Shown piece by piece: positions 1 to 8,317 of a stretch of DNA of 64,000 nucleotides (positions within the stretch are counted from its first letter, which is position 1; the number at the start of each line of letters is the position of its first letter). This DNA is from Candidatus Peribacteria bacterium (GTDB lineage Bacteria > Patescibacteriota > Gracilibacteria > Peribacterales > Peribacteraceae), in the NCBI GenBank assembly GCA_023245935.1, contig JAHFJM010000001.1, forward strand, positions 519,653-583,652. Direction: 5' to 3'. The translations under genes and the position numbers were made by a program. The notes under the pieces are model-generated. The model was given only the letters and a program-made list of their open reading frames with translations, ran no database searches and was not told the origin of the DNA.

Positions 1-300
1 TGTCGCTTTTGCAACATCACGTAAGCATACATCTCTTCGATCACACCAGCCTAATTCCCCACACTGTTCCGATTCAATTTGTAAACAAAGAGCAGGATCA
101 CTTTTTTCAATTGCAGTTCGCGTAATTTTTTCTCTTTGGTGTGGATCCACGGGGAAAAATATTGCATTTAGAAAATAGTCCTTTCTCACGAAGTTATATA
201 CGGATTTATGAAAAAAATATGTAATTACCGAAAAACCTATTACGACGCCTAGAACCAGTACTGCAATATATCTTGTACGAGGAGATTTTGCGGTTATCAT
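1..300 (-). CDS. Partial membrane-anchored hypothetical protein
   Basis: Reading the minus strand from an ATG at 300 gives 100 codons without a stop, running off the left edge. The first ~12 residues are basic, followed by one hydrophobic segment (about residues 13-30) ending in FF, so a signal anchor is likely. The visible part then has four Cys in a spaced pattern (LCLQIESEQC, then GWC and VCL) close to Asp/Arg pairs, a style common in secreted patescibacterial proteins. Only 8 nt separate its ATG from the CCA end of the upstream tRNA-Gly, so the two may be co-transcribed. Local composition is AT-richer than the genes to the right. Function unknown; not similar to anything I recognise. Confidence 0.6.
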   Translation of the reverse strand, partial: MITAKSPRTRYIAVLVLGVVIGFSVITYFFHKSVYNFVRKDYFLNAIFFPVDPHQREKITRTAIEKSDPALCLQIESEQCGELGWCDRRDVCLRDVAKAT

Positions 301-308
301 AATTAAGT

Positions 309-382
309 TGGAGCGGGTAACGGGAATCGAACCCGTCTATCTGCCTTGGCAAGGCAGCGTACTACCAATGTACTATACCCGC
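309..382 (-). tRNA. tRNA-Gly (anticodon GCC)
   Basis: The minus strand folds as a full cloverleaf: acceptor GCGGGTA pairs with TACCCGC, the T arm is ACGGG-TTCGATT-CCCGT, and the anticodon loop TTGCCAA carries GCC. The CCA end is encoded in the DNA (309-311). It lies divergent from a second glycine tRNA at 472. Confidence 0.96.
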
Positions 383-471
383 GGAGATTGGAAAGAGCGT
401 GAGTATCCTACGAAAGGAGGCACCTTCGCGCAAGGGTAAGATGGTTCGGTGTTTGCTATGCTCTTCCGCGC

Positions 472-545
472 GCGGGATTCGTACAGTGGTAGTACGCAAG
501 CTTCCCAAGCTTGAGACGCGAGTTCGATTCTCGTATCCCGCTCCA
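472..545 (+). tRNA. tRNA-Gly (anticodon CCC)
   Basis: Cloverleaf with acceptor GCGGGAT/ATCCCGC, anticodon stem CAAGC/GCTTG around loop TTCCCAA (anticodon CCC), T loop TTCGATT, and encoded CCA at 543-545. Together with the neighbouring GCC isoacceptor it covers GGC/GGT and GGG codons. Confidence 0.95.
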
Positions 546-603
546 TCCGCCTTCACTTTTCCTGTTCCCGGGCGTATACCATCCCTGACCCTCCGCCGTT
601 TTT

Positions 604-1935
604 ATGAAGGAGAAGCTTATAGAACAGGCAGATCTCTTGCTTGAGAAGAAGCACGACAAGGAATTGCGTGCTCTTCTGTCGCAACAGGATTTTCACATCA
701 CGGCGCAGGTGATCGACGGGTTGAGCAACGGCAAGCGGAAGACGTTTGCGATTCTGCCACCCGAGAAGCAGGCCGAGGTGGCTCTCGTGCTGAATGAAGA
801 CAGCAAGAAACGCATCTTTCCGCGCCTCCCCGACGATGTGATCTCGCGCTTCCTGCACTTCAACGATGAAGACGATGCGACCGATATCCTGCAGTACCTT
901 TCGCCGATCCGTCGCTTCGTGATCCTGCAACACATGAAGGAAGAGAAGCGCAGGAAAATCGAGAAGCTGTTGAAATTCGGTTCCGAGACCGCAGGAGGTC
1001 TCATGGATCTCAACTTCATTCTCGTGAAACCGACCTTCACGTTTCGGGATGTGCTCGATAAGGTGCGGCACCACATCGAAGGAAAGCGCGATATGCCGAC
1101 CGTGATGGTCGTCGATGAGAAGGCGGCACACCTCGTGGGGTACATTCCGGAACGCAGTCTCCTGTTCCCTCCCTCCCATGCGACGGTTGAGCAGCAAACC
1201 CAACCGCTTCCGATGGTGTCTCACAAGGTGGATCGTGAAAAAGTGATGCAGATGATGTCCCGTATGCGTTCGGAATTGATCTGCGTGTCGGATGAGAAAG
1301 ATCAGGTGCTTGGCATCATTCACCTTCGCGATCTGATGAAAGTGGCTCAAGCCGAAGCGACCGAAGACATCTACCGCTTCGCCGGTGTCGACGTCGAGGA
1401 ACACGCGCTGGACTCCGCGTTTTCCAAAGTGAAGCGTCGCTACAACTGGCTCCTCGTGAACTTGCTCACGGCTTTCCTCGCCGCTTTCGTGGTGTCGCTC
1501 TTCGAGAGCACGATTGCGAAGTTCGCCATCCTCGCCGTCTACATGCCGATCGTTGCCGGGCAAGGCGGCAATGCCGCAACGCAGGCACTCGCCGTCGTCG
1601 TCCGCGGACTTGCGCTCGGTGAAATCAACTGGTCGAAGGCGTGGTCCGTCATTCGACGCGAAGCGATTGCCGGTGCCTTAAATGGCATCATTACCGGTGT
1701 TGCCGCCGCCGCGATGATGGCGGCGTTCGGCGTGCCTCCGATACTTGGGTTCATCCTCGCTATCGCGATGATCGTGAATTTGTTCGTCGCCGGTTTCTTT
1801 GGCGCACTCATTCCGTTCGTCCTCAAGCGCTTGAAGATCGATCCCGCGACGGCAAGTACGGTCTTCGTGACGACCACCACGGACGTGTGCGGGTTCTTCG
1901 TGTTTCTGGGATTGGCGAAGCTGCTGATGTCGTAG
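604..1935 (+). CDS. mgtE: Magnesium transporter MgtE
   Basis: Mg2+ channel of the inner membrane, 443 aa, the usual family length. An N-terminal acidic helical domain (about 1-120) is followed by a CBS pair (about 130-255), which in the family senses cytosolic Mg2+, and a five-helix membrane domain (about 285-443). The pore signature MPIVAGQGGNAATQ lies at residues 314-327. A TATACC hexamer at 575-580 lies 23 nt before the ATG, and the leader is nearly purine-free with no Shine-Dalgarno. No room exists for an M-box riboswitch between tRNA-Gly and the gene. Certain by family signature. Confidence 0.96.
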   Translation: MKEKLIEQADLLLEKKHDKELRALLSQQDFHITAQVIDGLSNGKRKTFAILPPEKQAEVALVLNEDSKKRIFPRLPDDVISRFLHFNDEDDATDILQYLSPIRRFVILQHMKEEKRRKIEKLLKFGSETAGGLMDLNFILVKPTFTFRDVLDKVRHHIEGKRDMPTVMVVDEKAAHLVGYIPERSLLFPPSHATVEQQTQPLPMVSHKVDREKVMQMMSRMRSELICVSDEKDQVLGIIHLRDLMKVAQAEATEDIYRFAGVDVEEHALDSAFSKVKRRYNWLLVNLLTAFLAAFVVSLFESTIAKFAILAVYMPIVAGQGGNAATQALAVVVRGLALGEINWSKAWSVIRREAIAGALNGIITGVAAAAMMAAFGVPPILGFILAIAMIVNLFVAGFFGALIPFVLKRLKIDPATASTVFVTTTTDVCGFFVFLGLAKLLMS

Positions 1936-1937
1936 CG

Positions 1938-1962
1938 CGGGAGAAGGGGTTAGGGGATGAGG
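1938..1962. repeat. REP-like repeat half-site (GGAGAAGGGG...GATGAGG)
   Basis: The purine-rich string after mgtE matches segments at 17311-17331 and 63170-63196 almost base for base, and occurs in inverted form at 17216-17232. It is a dispersed, probably non-coding repeat rather than a gene. Confidence 0.6.
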
Positions 1963-2009
1963 CGGAGGGCTGGTCTTTTGCCCTTCTTTCCGCTATAATA
2001 ATGGGATTT

Positions 2010-2504
2010 ATGCGAACACTTTTTTCCGCCATTCGTGCACTTATTCTTGGCATTGTTATTGCAGGTTCATTCCTTGCATCCGGTGCGGTGGAGGCTGCGA
2101 CCTGCCCGGGTCCCGACTATCCACAACAGTGCCCGGGAGCATTATTGTATCCGTCTGCCCCTGGTTGCATTGCAGCGAATGACCTTTGCATTCTTGAGCC
2201 ATTACCGGTTCCTGGAGGTACTGCACTCAATGCTATCCCAGCCGATAAAATTAATAATCTCGGTGCATTCACAACATACATCAACGGCGGTCTCTGGAAG
2301 TGGGTGTTCGGCATCGGTGTCGCCGTCGCCGTGCTCAATGGCGTGGAAGCGGGAGCCATGATCGTTCTCAGCAACGGAGACTCCGGCAAGATCGAAGGGG
2401 GAAAAACGCGGTTTTTCTGGTCGATCGTCGGACTCATCCTCCTCCTGCTCTCCGGCGTACTTCTCAACGCCATCAATCCGTTCGGTTTCGTCAATATCAC
2501 ATGA
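2010..2504 (+). CDS. Secreted/pilin-like membrane protein (type IV secretion pilin type)
   Basis: 164 aa. A signal peptide (residues 1-30, ending VEAA) is followed by a Cys/Pro-rich stretch with four Cys and then two hydrophobic helices separated by a short charged loop (NGDSGKIEGGKTR), the layout of small VirB2/TrbC-like pilins found in patescibacteria. A perfect TATAAT at 1994-1999 lies 10 nt before the chosen ATG; an upstream in-frame ATG at 2001 would sit only 1 nt after that box, so 2010 is preferred. First gene of a three-gene run; its TGA overlaps the next ATG (ATGA). The exact role is inferred. Confidence 0.65.
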   Translation: MRTLFSAIRALILGIVIAGSFLASGAVEAATCPGPDYPQQCPGALLYPSAPGCIAANDLCILEPLPVPGGTALNAIPADKINNLGAFTTYINGGLWKWVFGIGVAVAVLNGVEAGAMIVLSNGDSGKIEGGKTRFFWSIVGLILLLLSGVLLNAINPFGFVNIT

Positions 2505-3103
2505 AGAAAACTCTCTCCCTCTCTGCGGCGTTGTTTTCCTTCCTCTCCGCGACTCTCGTATTCGCAGATCAAGTGACCATTTACTGCGGCAATCTCCCCG
2601 GATGTACCGGAACCATGGCAAATCCGACACCGGTCACTGAATACCTGACGTCAGCCCTGAATCTTCTCATCATGAGACTTCCAGACTACGTGGAAGGATT
2701 CGGCGTGCTCTTCATCATGATCGGCGGTGCGTACATTCTCCTCAGCGCCGGTAACAGTGAGTACGTGACGAAGGGGAAGAATACGATCACATGGGCGGTG
2801 ATCGCCATCTTCATCGCACAATTTGCAAAGCAGTTCGTGGGGTTTGTGCAGAGCGAAGTTCTCACGAGAACTTCCGGTGCTGATTTGGTTGATTCCATTG
2901 TCCAAACACTCGCGGGATCCATCTTCAATCTCTTGCAGGTCGCACTCATCGGCATTGCAATCTTCAGCGGCATGCGCATGGTGCTTGCGTTCGGTCAGGA
3001 AGCCGAATTCAAGAAGGGAGAGGACGGACTCTTCTATGCGGCGCTCGGTGCGATCATCATCAATCTTTCATACAAAATCTATCTTGCTGTTTCTACTCTG
3101 TAG
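2501..3103 (+). CDS. Pilin-like multi-pass membrane protein
   Basis: 200 aa. Starts MKKTLSLSA with a cleavable signal (about 1-23, LVFAD), then CGNLPGC and four hydrophobic segments: one near residues 65-85, one near 95-110, and two towards the C-terminus. The loop NSEYVTKGKNTITW between helices resembles the charged loop (GEKDKAKQ) of the pilins at 49-50 kb. ATGA overlap with the preceding gene and a 5-nt gap to the next show an operon. It looks like a duplicated VirB2-like two-helix unit; this is inference from topology. Confidence 0.6.
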   Translation: MKKTLSLSAALFSFLSATLVFADQVTIYCGNLPGCTGTMANPTPVTEYLTSALNLLIMRLPDYVEGFGVLFIMIGGAYILLSAGNSEYVTKGKNTITWAVIAIFIAQFAKQFVGFVQSEVLTRTSGADLVDSIVQTLAGSIFNLLQVALIGIAIFSGMRMVLAFGQEAEFKKGEDGLFYAALGAIIINLSYKIYLAVSTL

Positions 3104-3108
3104 CATTC

Positions 3109-3501
3109 ATGAAACGCTTTCTTCTCATTGCCATCGGCTGCCTTCTCCCCGTCACCGCTCTTGCCGGGGTCAATATCGATAACTACGGTTTCGATTGCAC
3201 GGGGTTTGTGTACTGTCATTCCCCACTCAATGCCGTGACCGGTATCGCAACCAAGCTCATCGCATGGATCGGGGCTTTCATTGTCGCTCTCGCCGTCGTT
3301 TCGTTTTTCTACGGTGCTCTCCGCATGGCGGTTTCGAGGGGTGAAGAAGGGAAAGAGATTGGCAAGAAAGCAATGATCTATGCATCTCTGGGGCTGGCGG
3401 CTGCGCTTCTGACCAGAATGATCCTTCAGTTCATTTGCGGCTATCTCTATTATGTTGGCGGAACTCCTGCAGGCTGCCCGACATCGTTCTTCTTTTTCTG
3501 A
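3109..3501 (+). CDS. VirB2/TrbC-like pilin protein
   Basis: 130 aa, signal peptide MKRFLLIAI...ALAG, four Cys in the mature part, then two membrane helices around a charged loop (SRGEEGKEIGKKA). This is the same pattern as the three paralogues at 48.9-50.3 kb (SGGDEGEKDKAKQ), so they probably belong to one family of type IV secretion pilins. Last gene of the three-gene operon beginning at 2010. Partner ATPase candidate is the VirB4-like gene at 9.3-11.2 kb. Confidence 0.65.
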   Translation: MKRFLLIAIGCLLPVTALAGVNIDNYGFDCTGFVYCHSPLNAVTGIATKLIAWIGAFIVALAVVSFFYGALRMAVSRGEEGKEIGKKAMIYASLGLAAALLTRMILQFICGYLYYVGGTPAGCPTSFFFF

Positions 3502-3558
3502 AAAGCTTGCGGCACGAATGGCTGTAAGTTTTCGGCATTCCGCTTTAAGCTGGTGGTC

Positions 3559-5088
3559 ATGAAGAAGCGTCAGTACGTCACGACCGCCATCGATTACCCG
3601 AATGCCGCTCCGCACATGGGGCATGTGTTGGAGAAGGTGCTTGCGGACGTTCTTGTGCGGTGGTTTCGGCTACGCGGCGATGAAGTCAGGTTTCAAATCG
3701 GAACGGATGAGCATGGCATCAAGATTCAGCAGACTGCTGAGAAAGAGAGGATGACGCCGAAAGCCTTGGTCGATCGGAATGTGCCCCTGTTTCAGGATCT
3801 GTATCGCACACTCGGGATTTCAGCGGATCTCTTCATCCGGACGTCTGACAAAAAAGTGCACTGGCCAACGGTGGAAGCACTCTGGAAGAAGCTTCAGGAT
3901 GCGGGAGTCCTCGAGAAACGAACGTACACGGGGCTGTATTGCAGCGGCTGCGAGCGGTTCGTGACGAAGAAAGACTTGGTCGACGGTCTGTGTCCTGACC
4001 ACCAAATTGCACCGCAGGAAGTGAAGGAGGAGAACTGGTTCTTTGCGCTGAGTACCGAAACGACGTGGTTGAAGGGTTTGCTGAAGAAAGAGTACAAAAT
4101 CACCCCGTCGTTCCGTAAGAACGAAACATTTGCGCTTCTCGAGCAGGGGCTCGAAGACGTGTCGTTCTCGAGACCGAAGAGCAGTCTGTCGTGGGGGATT
4201 CCCGTCCCTGGCGATGAAGAGCAGACGATGTACGTGTGGTGTGATGCGCTGACGAATTATATTTCAGGGCTCGGATATTTCACGGATCATGAAGAGAAGA
4301 AGTGGTGGGACGATGCGACGATCACGCACGTGATTGGCAAAGACATCGCACGGTTTCATGCACTGATCTGGCCCGCGATGCTGAAGGCAGCCGGTGTACG
4401 CATTCCCGATCAGCTCCTGATTCACGGCTTCCTCACGAGTGAAGGCCAAAAGATGAGCAAGTCCCTCGGGAATGTCGTGAAGCCGGAGGAGGTTCTCGCA
4501 CATTTCAACGGCAATCCCGATCCGCTGCGGTTCTATCTGAGTGCCGAAGTGCCGGTCGGCAACGACGGTGATTTCAGCTGGAAACGGATCGATGAGCTGT
4601 ACGACAGCAAACTCCGGAATCAGCTCGGGAATATGCTGAACAGAGTGCTCGTGATGATGAAGAAAGACGGTTTTGGTCTTCAGATCAACAGTTCCAGAGC
4701 ATTCGACGATCAGGTCGTTTTGGAGTGGAAGCAGTACGATGAAGCGTTCGAGAATTTTGAATTGCACAAGGCAATTCAGCAGGTAACGGTCTGGATCGAT
4801 CGCATGAATGCAGCGTTCAATTCGTCGGCACCGTGGAAGCTGGAAGGTGCTGCGAGAGCGAATGTTCTTTCCGAATTTGCCGAAATGCTCCGCCATGCAT
4901 CGCTCATGCTCCTGCCGTTCATTCCGGAGTCAGCTCAGAACATGAGCACGCAGCTCGGTCTTCCGTACGCGAAGAAGATGCTTGAGAAAGATTTTGTGAT
5001 CACAAAAGAAATGAGAACGTGGGGGGCAGTGAAGGACTGGAAGAGGGTGGGGGAGCCGTCGATACTGTTCCCACCGCTTCTTCCGTAA
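3559..5088 (+). CDS. metG: Methionyl-tRNA synthetase
   Basis: Charges tRNA-Met. 509 aa: Rossmann domain with HIGH-type motif (PNAAPHMGH, about 14-22), a zinc knuckle with CSGC at about 128 plus CPDH, the KMSKS loop (QKMSKSLGN, about 297) and an anticodon-binding helical domain. The C-terminal tRNA-binding extension of long MetG forms is absent. The start was set at ATG 3559 rather than the in-frame GTG at 3553, because TAAGCT at 3546-3551 lies 7 nt before it, the spacing seen at other genes here. The same promoter 12-mer recurs before the exonuclease leader at 54440. Functionally linked with fmt at 7 kb. Confidence 0.95.
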   Translation: MKKRQYVTTAIDYPNAAPHMGHVLEKVLADVLVRWFRLRGDEVRFQIGTDEHGIKIQQTAEKERMTPKALVDRNVPLFQDLYRTLGISADLFIRTSDKKVHWPTVEALWKKLQDAGVLEKRTYTGLYCSGCERFVTKKDLVDGLCPDHQIAPQEVKEENWFFALSTETTWLKGLLKKEYKITPSFRKNETFALLEQGLEDVSFSRPKSSLSWGIPVPGDEEQTMYVWCDALTNYISGLGYFTDHEEKKWWDDATITHVIGKDIARFHALIWPAMLKAAGVRIPDQLLIHGFLTSEGQKMSKSLGNVVKPEEVLAHFNGNPDPLRFYLSAEVPVGNDGDFSWKRIDELYDSKLRNQLGNMLNRVLVMMKKDGFGLQINSSRAFDDQVVLEWKQYDEAFENFELHKAIQQVTVWIDRMNAAFNSSAPWKLEGAARANVLSEFAEMLRHASLMLLPFIPESAQNMSTQLGLPYAKKMLEKDFVITKEMRTWGAVKDWKRVGEPSILFPPLLP

Positions 5089-5107
5089 CTGAGACGCTGC
5101 GTCTCAG
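5089..5107. repeat. 19-nt palindrome directly after metG stop
   Basis: CTGAGACGC-T-GCGTCTCAG is a perfect inverted repeat beginning at the base after the TAA. There is no T-tract, so an intrinsic terminator is unlikely; mRNA 3'-end protection or a protein site is possible. The rest of the gap to 5258 shows no gene. Confidence 0.5.
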
Positions 5108-5258
5108 CTGTGGGGCATCTTTGGTGTGTTCCGATGGCATTGGCAACGTATTCGATGTACACTGTATCCAGCTCCCGAGTATTCATGCATGACAGCATCG
5201 AGAATGTCTGAAATGGGTGGAGAGGGGAGCGCACTTACTTCTTTTCTTTCTCTTTTGT

Positions 5259-5585
5259 ATGTTCGATCCTATGGGAGACCTCACAAATCCCGGCAGCGAT
5301 GATCCGCTCGCACCGACTTCCAATTTTGCAGAAGCTCCGGCAGCCCGTCCGCCGCGCGCCCCAATGGGAGGCGGTTCCAGCAGCCGCTACGGCGAAGAGT
5401 TGCACTCCGTCACCATCCGCGCACGTCAGCGCACGTTCTACATCGATCTGAAGCAGTCCGGCAGCGGAAAATTTCTGAAGATCTCCGAGAAGTCCCGCGG
5501 AGGACAGAAGACGACGATTATCTTCGATATTGAAGATCTGCCCGCATTCATTGCGGCACTACAGGAAATGCAGACGAAGCTCTAA
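5259..5585 (+). CDS. PUR-alpha/DUF3276-like nucleic-acid-binding protein
   Basis: 108 aa. A disordered Pro/Gly/Ser-rich N-terminus (about 1-40, ending GGGSSSRYGEE) leads into one PUR repeat: SVTIRARQRTFYIDLKQSG, GKFLKISEKSRGG, then an amphipathic helix FIAALQEMQTKL. PUR repeats bind single-stranded DNA/RNA; in Borrelia a single-repeat PUR protein is a nucleic-acid-binding regulator. Start taken at ATG 5259; a second ATG at 5271 is possible and the upstream GTG is not favoured. The 5' leader is C/T-rich with no Shine-Dalgarno. Followed by a strong terminator. Confidence 0.75.
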   Translation: MFDPMGDLTNPGSDDPLAPTSNFAEAPAARPPRAPMGGGSSSRYGEELHSVTIRARQRTFYIDLKQSGSGKFLKISEKSRGGQKTTIIFDIEDLPAFIAALQEMQTKL

Positions 5586-5605
5586 AAATCGCATACTGAT
5601 TCATC

Positions 5606-5655
5606 ACTGTCATGGTTCGAGACGCTCTGTGGAGCTCCTCACCATGACAGTTTTT
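5606..5655 (+). terminator. Intrinsic terminator of the PUR-domain gene
   Basis: ACTGTCATGGT (5606-5616) pairs perfectly with ACCATGACAGT (5641-5651) around a loop containing a smaller GAG/CTC hairpin; TTTTT follows. Confidence 0.75.
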
Positions 5656-5664
5656 GCGTTGTCA

Positions 5665-5689
5665 TGCTGAGGAGCACGGTGCCTCAGCA
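5665..5689. repeat. Hairpin between convergent genes
   Basis: TGCTGAGG/CCTCAGCA with a 9-nt loop lies just downstream of the minus-strand S-layer gene. Its flanks (GTCATGCTGAGG... and ...GTCTCGAAGCATC) look like a dispersed REP-type repeat. It may stabilise or end the minus-strand transcript. Confidence 0.45.
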
Positions 5690-5706
5690 ATGTGCGTCTC
5701 GAAGCA

Positions 5707-6993
5707 TCACTCCCTCTCCGGCAACACATACCCGTTCACCAGCGGATTCTGCCGCATCGCACTGACGATGATCTTCGCAGCCTCCGCGCGTGTGATCGGC
5801 TGGTCCGGATGAAATGTCCCATCGGGGTATCCCCGGACTATTTCATGATCCGCAGCCGTTGCCACGTACGCCGCAAACCAGTCGGTCGATTTCACGTCCG
5901 AGAAGGAGAGCGTCGTCCCGCTCGAAGCAGCCGGAACAAACTGTGCCGCGAGGATCAGCATTTTCACGGCTTCTGCACGATTGACGTTTGCATTCGGCTT
6001 GAAGGAGCCATCACCGTATCCGGATGTCACACCGAAATGCGCCGCACTGTAGATCACTTGCCTTCGGAATTTCATGTCTTCGTTTTCACCGATGAATGGA
6101 ACATTCATGATGTCTTTGAAGCGTTTCTCCCTGTCGGTTGCGGTGATGAAGTGCGTGCAGGTCGAAAGTAAGATCATCTTCAGAAATTCGAAGCGCGTGA
6201 TCGGCTGATCGGGAGAGAATTGTGCCGAGATTCCACTGCCTGTCCGTACGTCATATCCGCGGACAAGAGGCATTTTTTGCGGAAGAATTCTCGTGCTCTT
6301 GAGAATCGATACCTCGTTCGATGCCCAGTGGTTCTTCATATCGCCGAACGGTCGGTCTTCTCTCGCGTACAGGAAGCACGCATTCTCCCGTGCATTCGTG
6401 CCATCGTTCAATTCCGTTTTATCGTCCACACCGTCGCGGTCGCTGTCTGCTTCGACCGGATTCGTTCCCTTCGCGAGTTCCTCGGCATTCGTCAGACCAT
6501 CGCCGTCCGGGTCGTCCACTTTGCTCTGTGGGATGGGTTGCTGACTCAGCTGCGTGCTCTGTTCCCAGTCATCCGGCAAGCCGTTGTGATCCGCGTCGGT
6601 TGAGTACTTTGCATCGAGAGGAAACGGATCTTCCGGATCATTCACTCCATCACCGTCCGTATCAGCTTTCTTCGGGTCCGTGTTATGGATCAGCTCGATT
6701 CCGTTCACCCAGCCGTCACCGTCGGTGTCGGTTGTCAGATCGTCGGTGCGGTCAAGCGGATTGCGACCGGCACGGATTTCCGAACCATCAGCTTCTCCCC
6801 CTCCGTCAGAGTCGGTGTTGTACGGATCCGTTTCACCGGCATCCAGCGTTCCGTTGCCGTTGGCATCTTCCGAGACATCGGGAATACCGTCACCATCCGT
6901 GTCCTGATCGGATGATAGCGCATGCACTACTTCATGCGTTGTCGCTACGAAGAGCAGTGCGATCACGATGATCGAAAAAATTCGCTGTTTCAT
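5707..6993 (-). CDS. S-layer-homology protein with thrombospondin type 3 repeats
   Basis: Secreted cell-surface protein, 428 aa. Signal peptide about 1-25 (ends VHALS). Residues ~30-205 are a series of Asp-rich Ca2+-binding units (DTDGDGIPD, DTDGDGWVN, DTDGDGVND, DPDGDGLTN, DSDRDGVDD), the thrombospondin type 3 pattern. Residues ~215-425 hold SLH repeats with FKPNANVNRAEAVKM and YPDGTFHPDQPITRAEAAK, which bind secondary cell-wall polymers. Two Cys lie in the middle part. Its ATG overlaps the TGA of fmt (ATGA), so it is the distal gene of that operon. Likely an S-layer or surface anchor protein. Confidence 0.88.
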   Translation of the reverse strand: MKQRIFSIIVIALLFVATTHEVVHALSSDQDTDGDGIPDVSEDANGNGTLDAGETDPYNTDSDGGGEADGSEIRAGRNPLDRTDDLTTDTDGDGWVNGIELIHNTDPKKADTDGDGVNDPEDPFPLDAKYSTDADHNGLPDDWEQSTQLSQQPIPQSKVDDPDGDGLTNAEELAKGTNPVEADSDRDGVDDKTELNDGTNARENACFLYAREDRPFGDMKNHWASNEVSILKSTRILPQKMPLVRGYDVRTGSGISAQFSPDQPITRFEFLKMILLSTCTHFITATDREKRFKDIMNVPFIGENEDMKFRRQVIYSAAHFGVTSGYGDGSFKPNANVNRAEAVKMLILAAQFVPAASSGTTLSFSDVKSTDWFAAYVATAADHEIVRGYPDGTFHPDQPITRAEAAKIIVSAMRQNPLVNGYVLPERE

Positions 6994-7865
6994 GCTATGG
7001 GAGGAGGGATGTCATGTCCTTGCATGTACTCTCTTCCGCTCATGGGCTTACCGCCGTTCGGTTGGATTCTTGAGACGAAGAGCAGGGATTTTCCTTTGCA
7101 GGGAAGAGGAAAACTCTCAGGATCGGAAGCGAGAGACGCCTCGAGAATTTTTGCTTCGTTCCATCGTACACCCGGTTCCATGCCGAGTGCACGAACCATC
7201 CGATCGATCTTCTCTGCGGTCATCGCTTCCGGATCGGCAATTCCATCGGCTGTTTGTAACTTTTTGCAGAATGTTGCTTGTGAATGATCCTGTTCTCGTT
7301 CTCTGAAGGGTGATGTTAGTGTCTTGATGAGGAGATCTGCGCCGAGCAGCGCAAGTTTTTCGTGAAGACTCTCGAATGTTTCTCTCTCGTCCAGCGGAAT
7401 CGACTGTTGACGTAGAATCGGTCCCGCATCCAGCTCTTTTGCCATACGCTGGATCGTGACACCGGTCTCAGGCATTCCCTGCAGGATCGCATGTTGAATC
7501 GGCGATGCACCGCGAAGTTCCGGCAGAAGCGAAGCATGGATGTTGATTGCTGCGACCTTCGGCCACTTGAGAACTTTTTCCGAGAGAATTTGTCCGTAAC
7601 TGACAACGATGAGATAGTCCGGACGGGGAAATTGAGAATTGAGAATTGAGAATTGAGAATTGATTTTCTCAGGTTGCCCTATCTTCAAATCAAGTTCCAG
7701 CGCGGCGATTTTGACGGATGACGGCGTGAGAATTTGCTTGCGACCGACCGGACGATCGGGCTGTGTGATGACGAGTTGCACGTCGAAACGGTTATCCGAG
7801 GCAAGCAATCGTAGACTCGGAACTGCGAACGCGGATGTGCCGAGGAAAACGACGGAGGAAGGCAT
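6990..7865 (-). CDS. fmt: Methionyl-tRNA formyltransferase
   Basis: Formylates Met-tRNA(fMet) for initiation. 291 aa: N-terminal VFLGTSAFAVPSL, formyl-donor pocket with NIHASLLPELRGASPIQ (catalytic Asn/His) and DAGPIL (Asp), then a short C-terminal OB-type domain. Residues ~68-79 contain an unusual NSQFSILNSQF stretch encoded by a 7-bp tandem repeat (7630-7663); it falls between conserved segments, so it is probably a tolerated insertion. Divergent from rbfA. C-terminal tail is Pro/Ile-rich and may be an extension. Confidence 0.94.
   Translation of the reverse strand: MPSSVVFLGTSAFAVPSLRLLASDNRFDVQLVITQPDRPVGRKQILTPSSVKIAALELDLKIGQPEKINSQFSILNSQFPRPDYLIVVSYGQILSEKVLKWPKVAAINIHASLLPELRGASPIQHAILQGMPETGVTIQRMAKELDAGPILRQQSIPLDERETFESLHEKLALLGADLLIKTLTSPFREREQDHSQATFCKKLQTADGIADPEAMTAEKIDRMVRALGMEPGVRWNEAKILEASLASDPESFPLPCKGKSLLFVSRIQPNGGKPMSGREYMQGHDIPPPIA
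7630..7663. repeat. Heptanucleotide tandem repeat (ATTGAGA)n inside fmt
   Basis: Almost five perfect copies of a 7-bp unit. Three units equal seven codons, which yields the repeated NSQF in the protein. Related 7-bp-period tracts occur at 16034, 20604, 33869, 35503, 41141 and 63899. Confidence 0.85.
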
Positions 7866-7910
7866 CTTTCTCCTATCTTACATCTTCTTTCCGAATGCTA
7901 CACTCCGTCT

Positions 7911-8234
7911 GTGTCTCACCGCGCTCCTCAGATTGCCGGCATCATCCGTTCGCTCGTCGCGACGATCGCACTCGATATTCCTCCGACAGTCGCAGGGCTC
8001 ACGAGCATTGCGGATGTGAGAGTCAGCACAGACCTGAGTTATGCGGATATTTTTGTCAGTTCCGTCGATCGAACCGAGGCTGCCGTGAAGTTTCTTGCAT
8101 CCAAGAAGAGCCGAATGCGGCGTGAGCTTGCGGAGAAATTAAAGACGCACCGGGTGCCTGTTCTCCGTTTTCATGTTGATGTCGAGGGGCAGAGAGGAGA
8201 GAGGATCGATCGGTTGTTGAGTTCGCTCTCCTAA
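7911..8234 (+). CDS. rbfA: Ribosome-binding factor A
   Basis: 30S maturation factor, 107 aa. Shows the KH-like RbfA core: N-terminal helix (RAPQIAGIIRSLVATIA), strands TSIADVRVSTDLSYADIFVSS, C-terminal VPVLRFHVD and the terminal helix GERIDRLLSSL. Starts at GTG 7911, with TACACT at 7899-7904 and a 6-nt spacer, so the transcript should begin at the start codon. Convergent neighbours are absent; nrnA follows 83 nt later with its own promoter. Confidence 0.85.
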   Translation: MSHRAPQIAGIIRSLVATIALDIPPTVAGLTSIADVRVSTDLSYADIFVSSVDRTEAAVKFLASKKSRMRRELAEKLKTHRVPVLRFHVDVEGQRGERIDRLLSSLS

Positions 8235-8317
8235 GTACTACCGCGTCACAAACTTCGTGGAGTTGGAAGCTGAACATGATTGAGCGTCTTCACTCACGGA
8301 CGTACACTCGCTCCCTT

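Noticed and set aside
541..603. M-box Mg2+ riboswitch before mgtE
   Set aside because: Only about 58 nt lie between the tRNA and the ATG; far too short for an M-box.
553..1563. Long minus-strand reading frame (336 codons) opposite mgtE
   Set aside because: It is the antisense shadow of mgtE: rich in His/Arg/Asp from complementary codons, with no family features.
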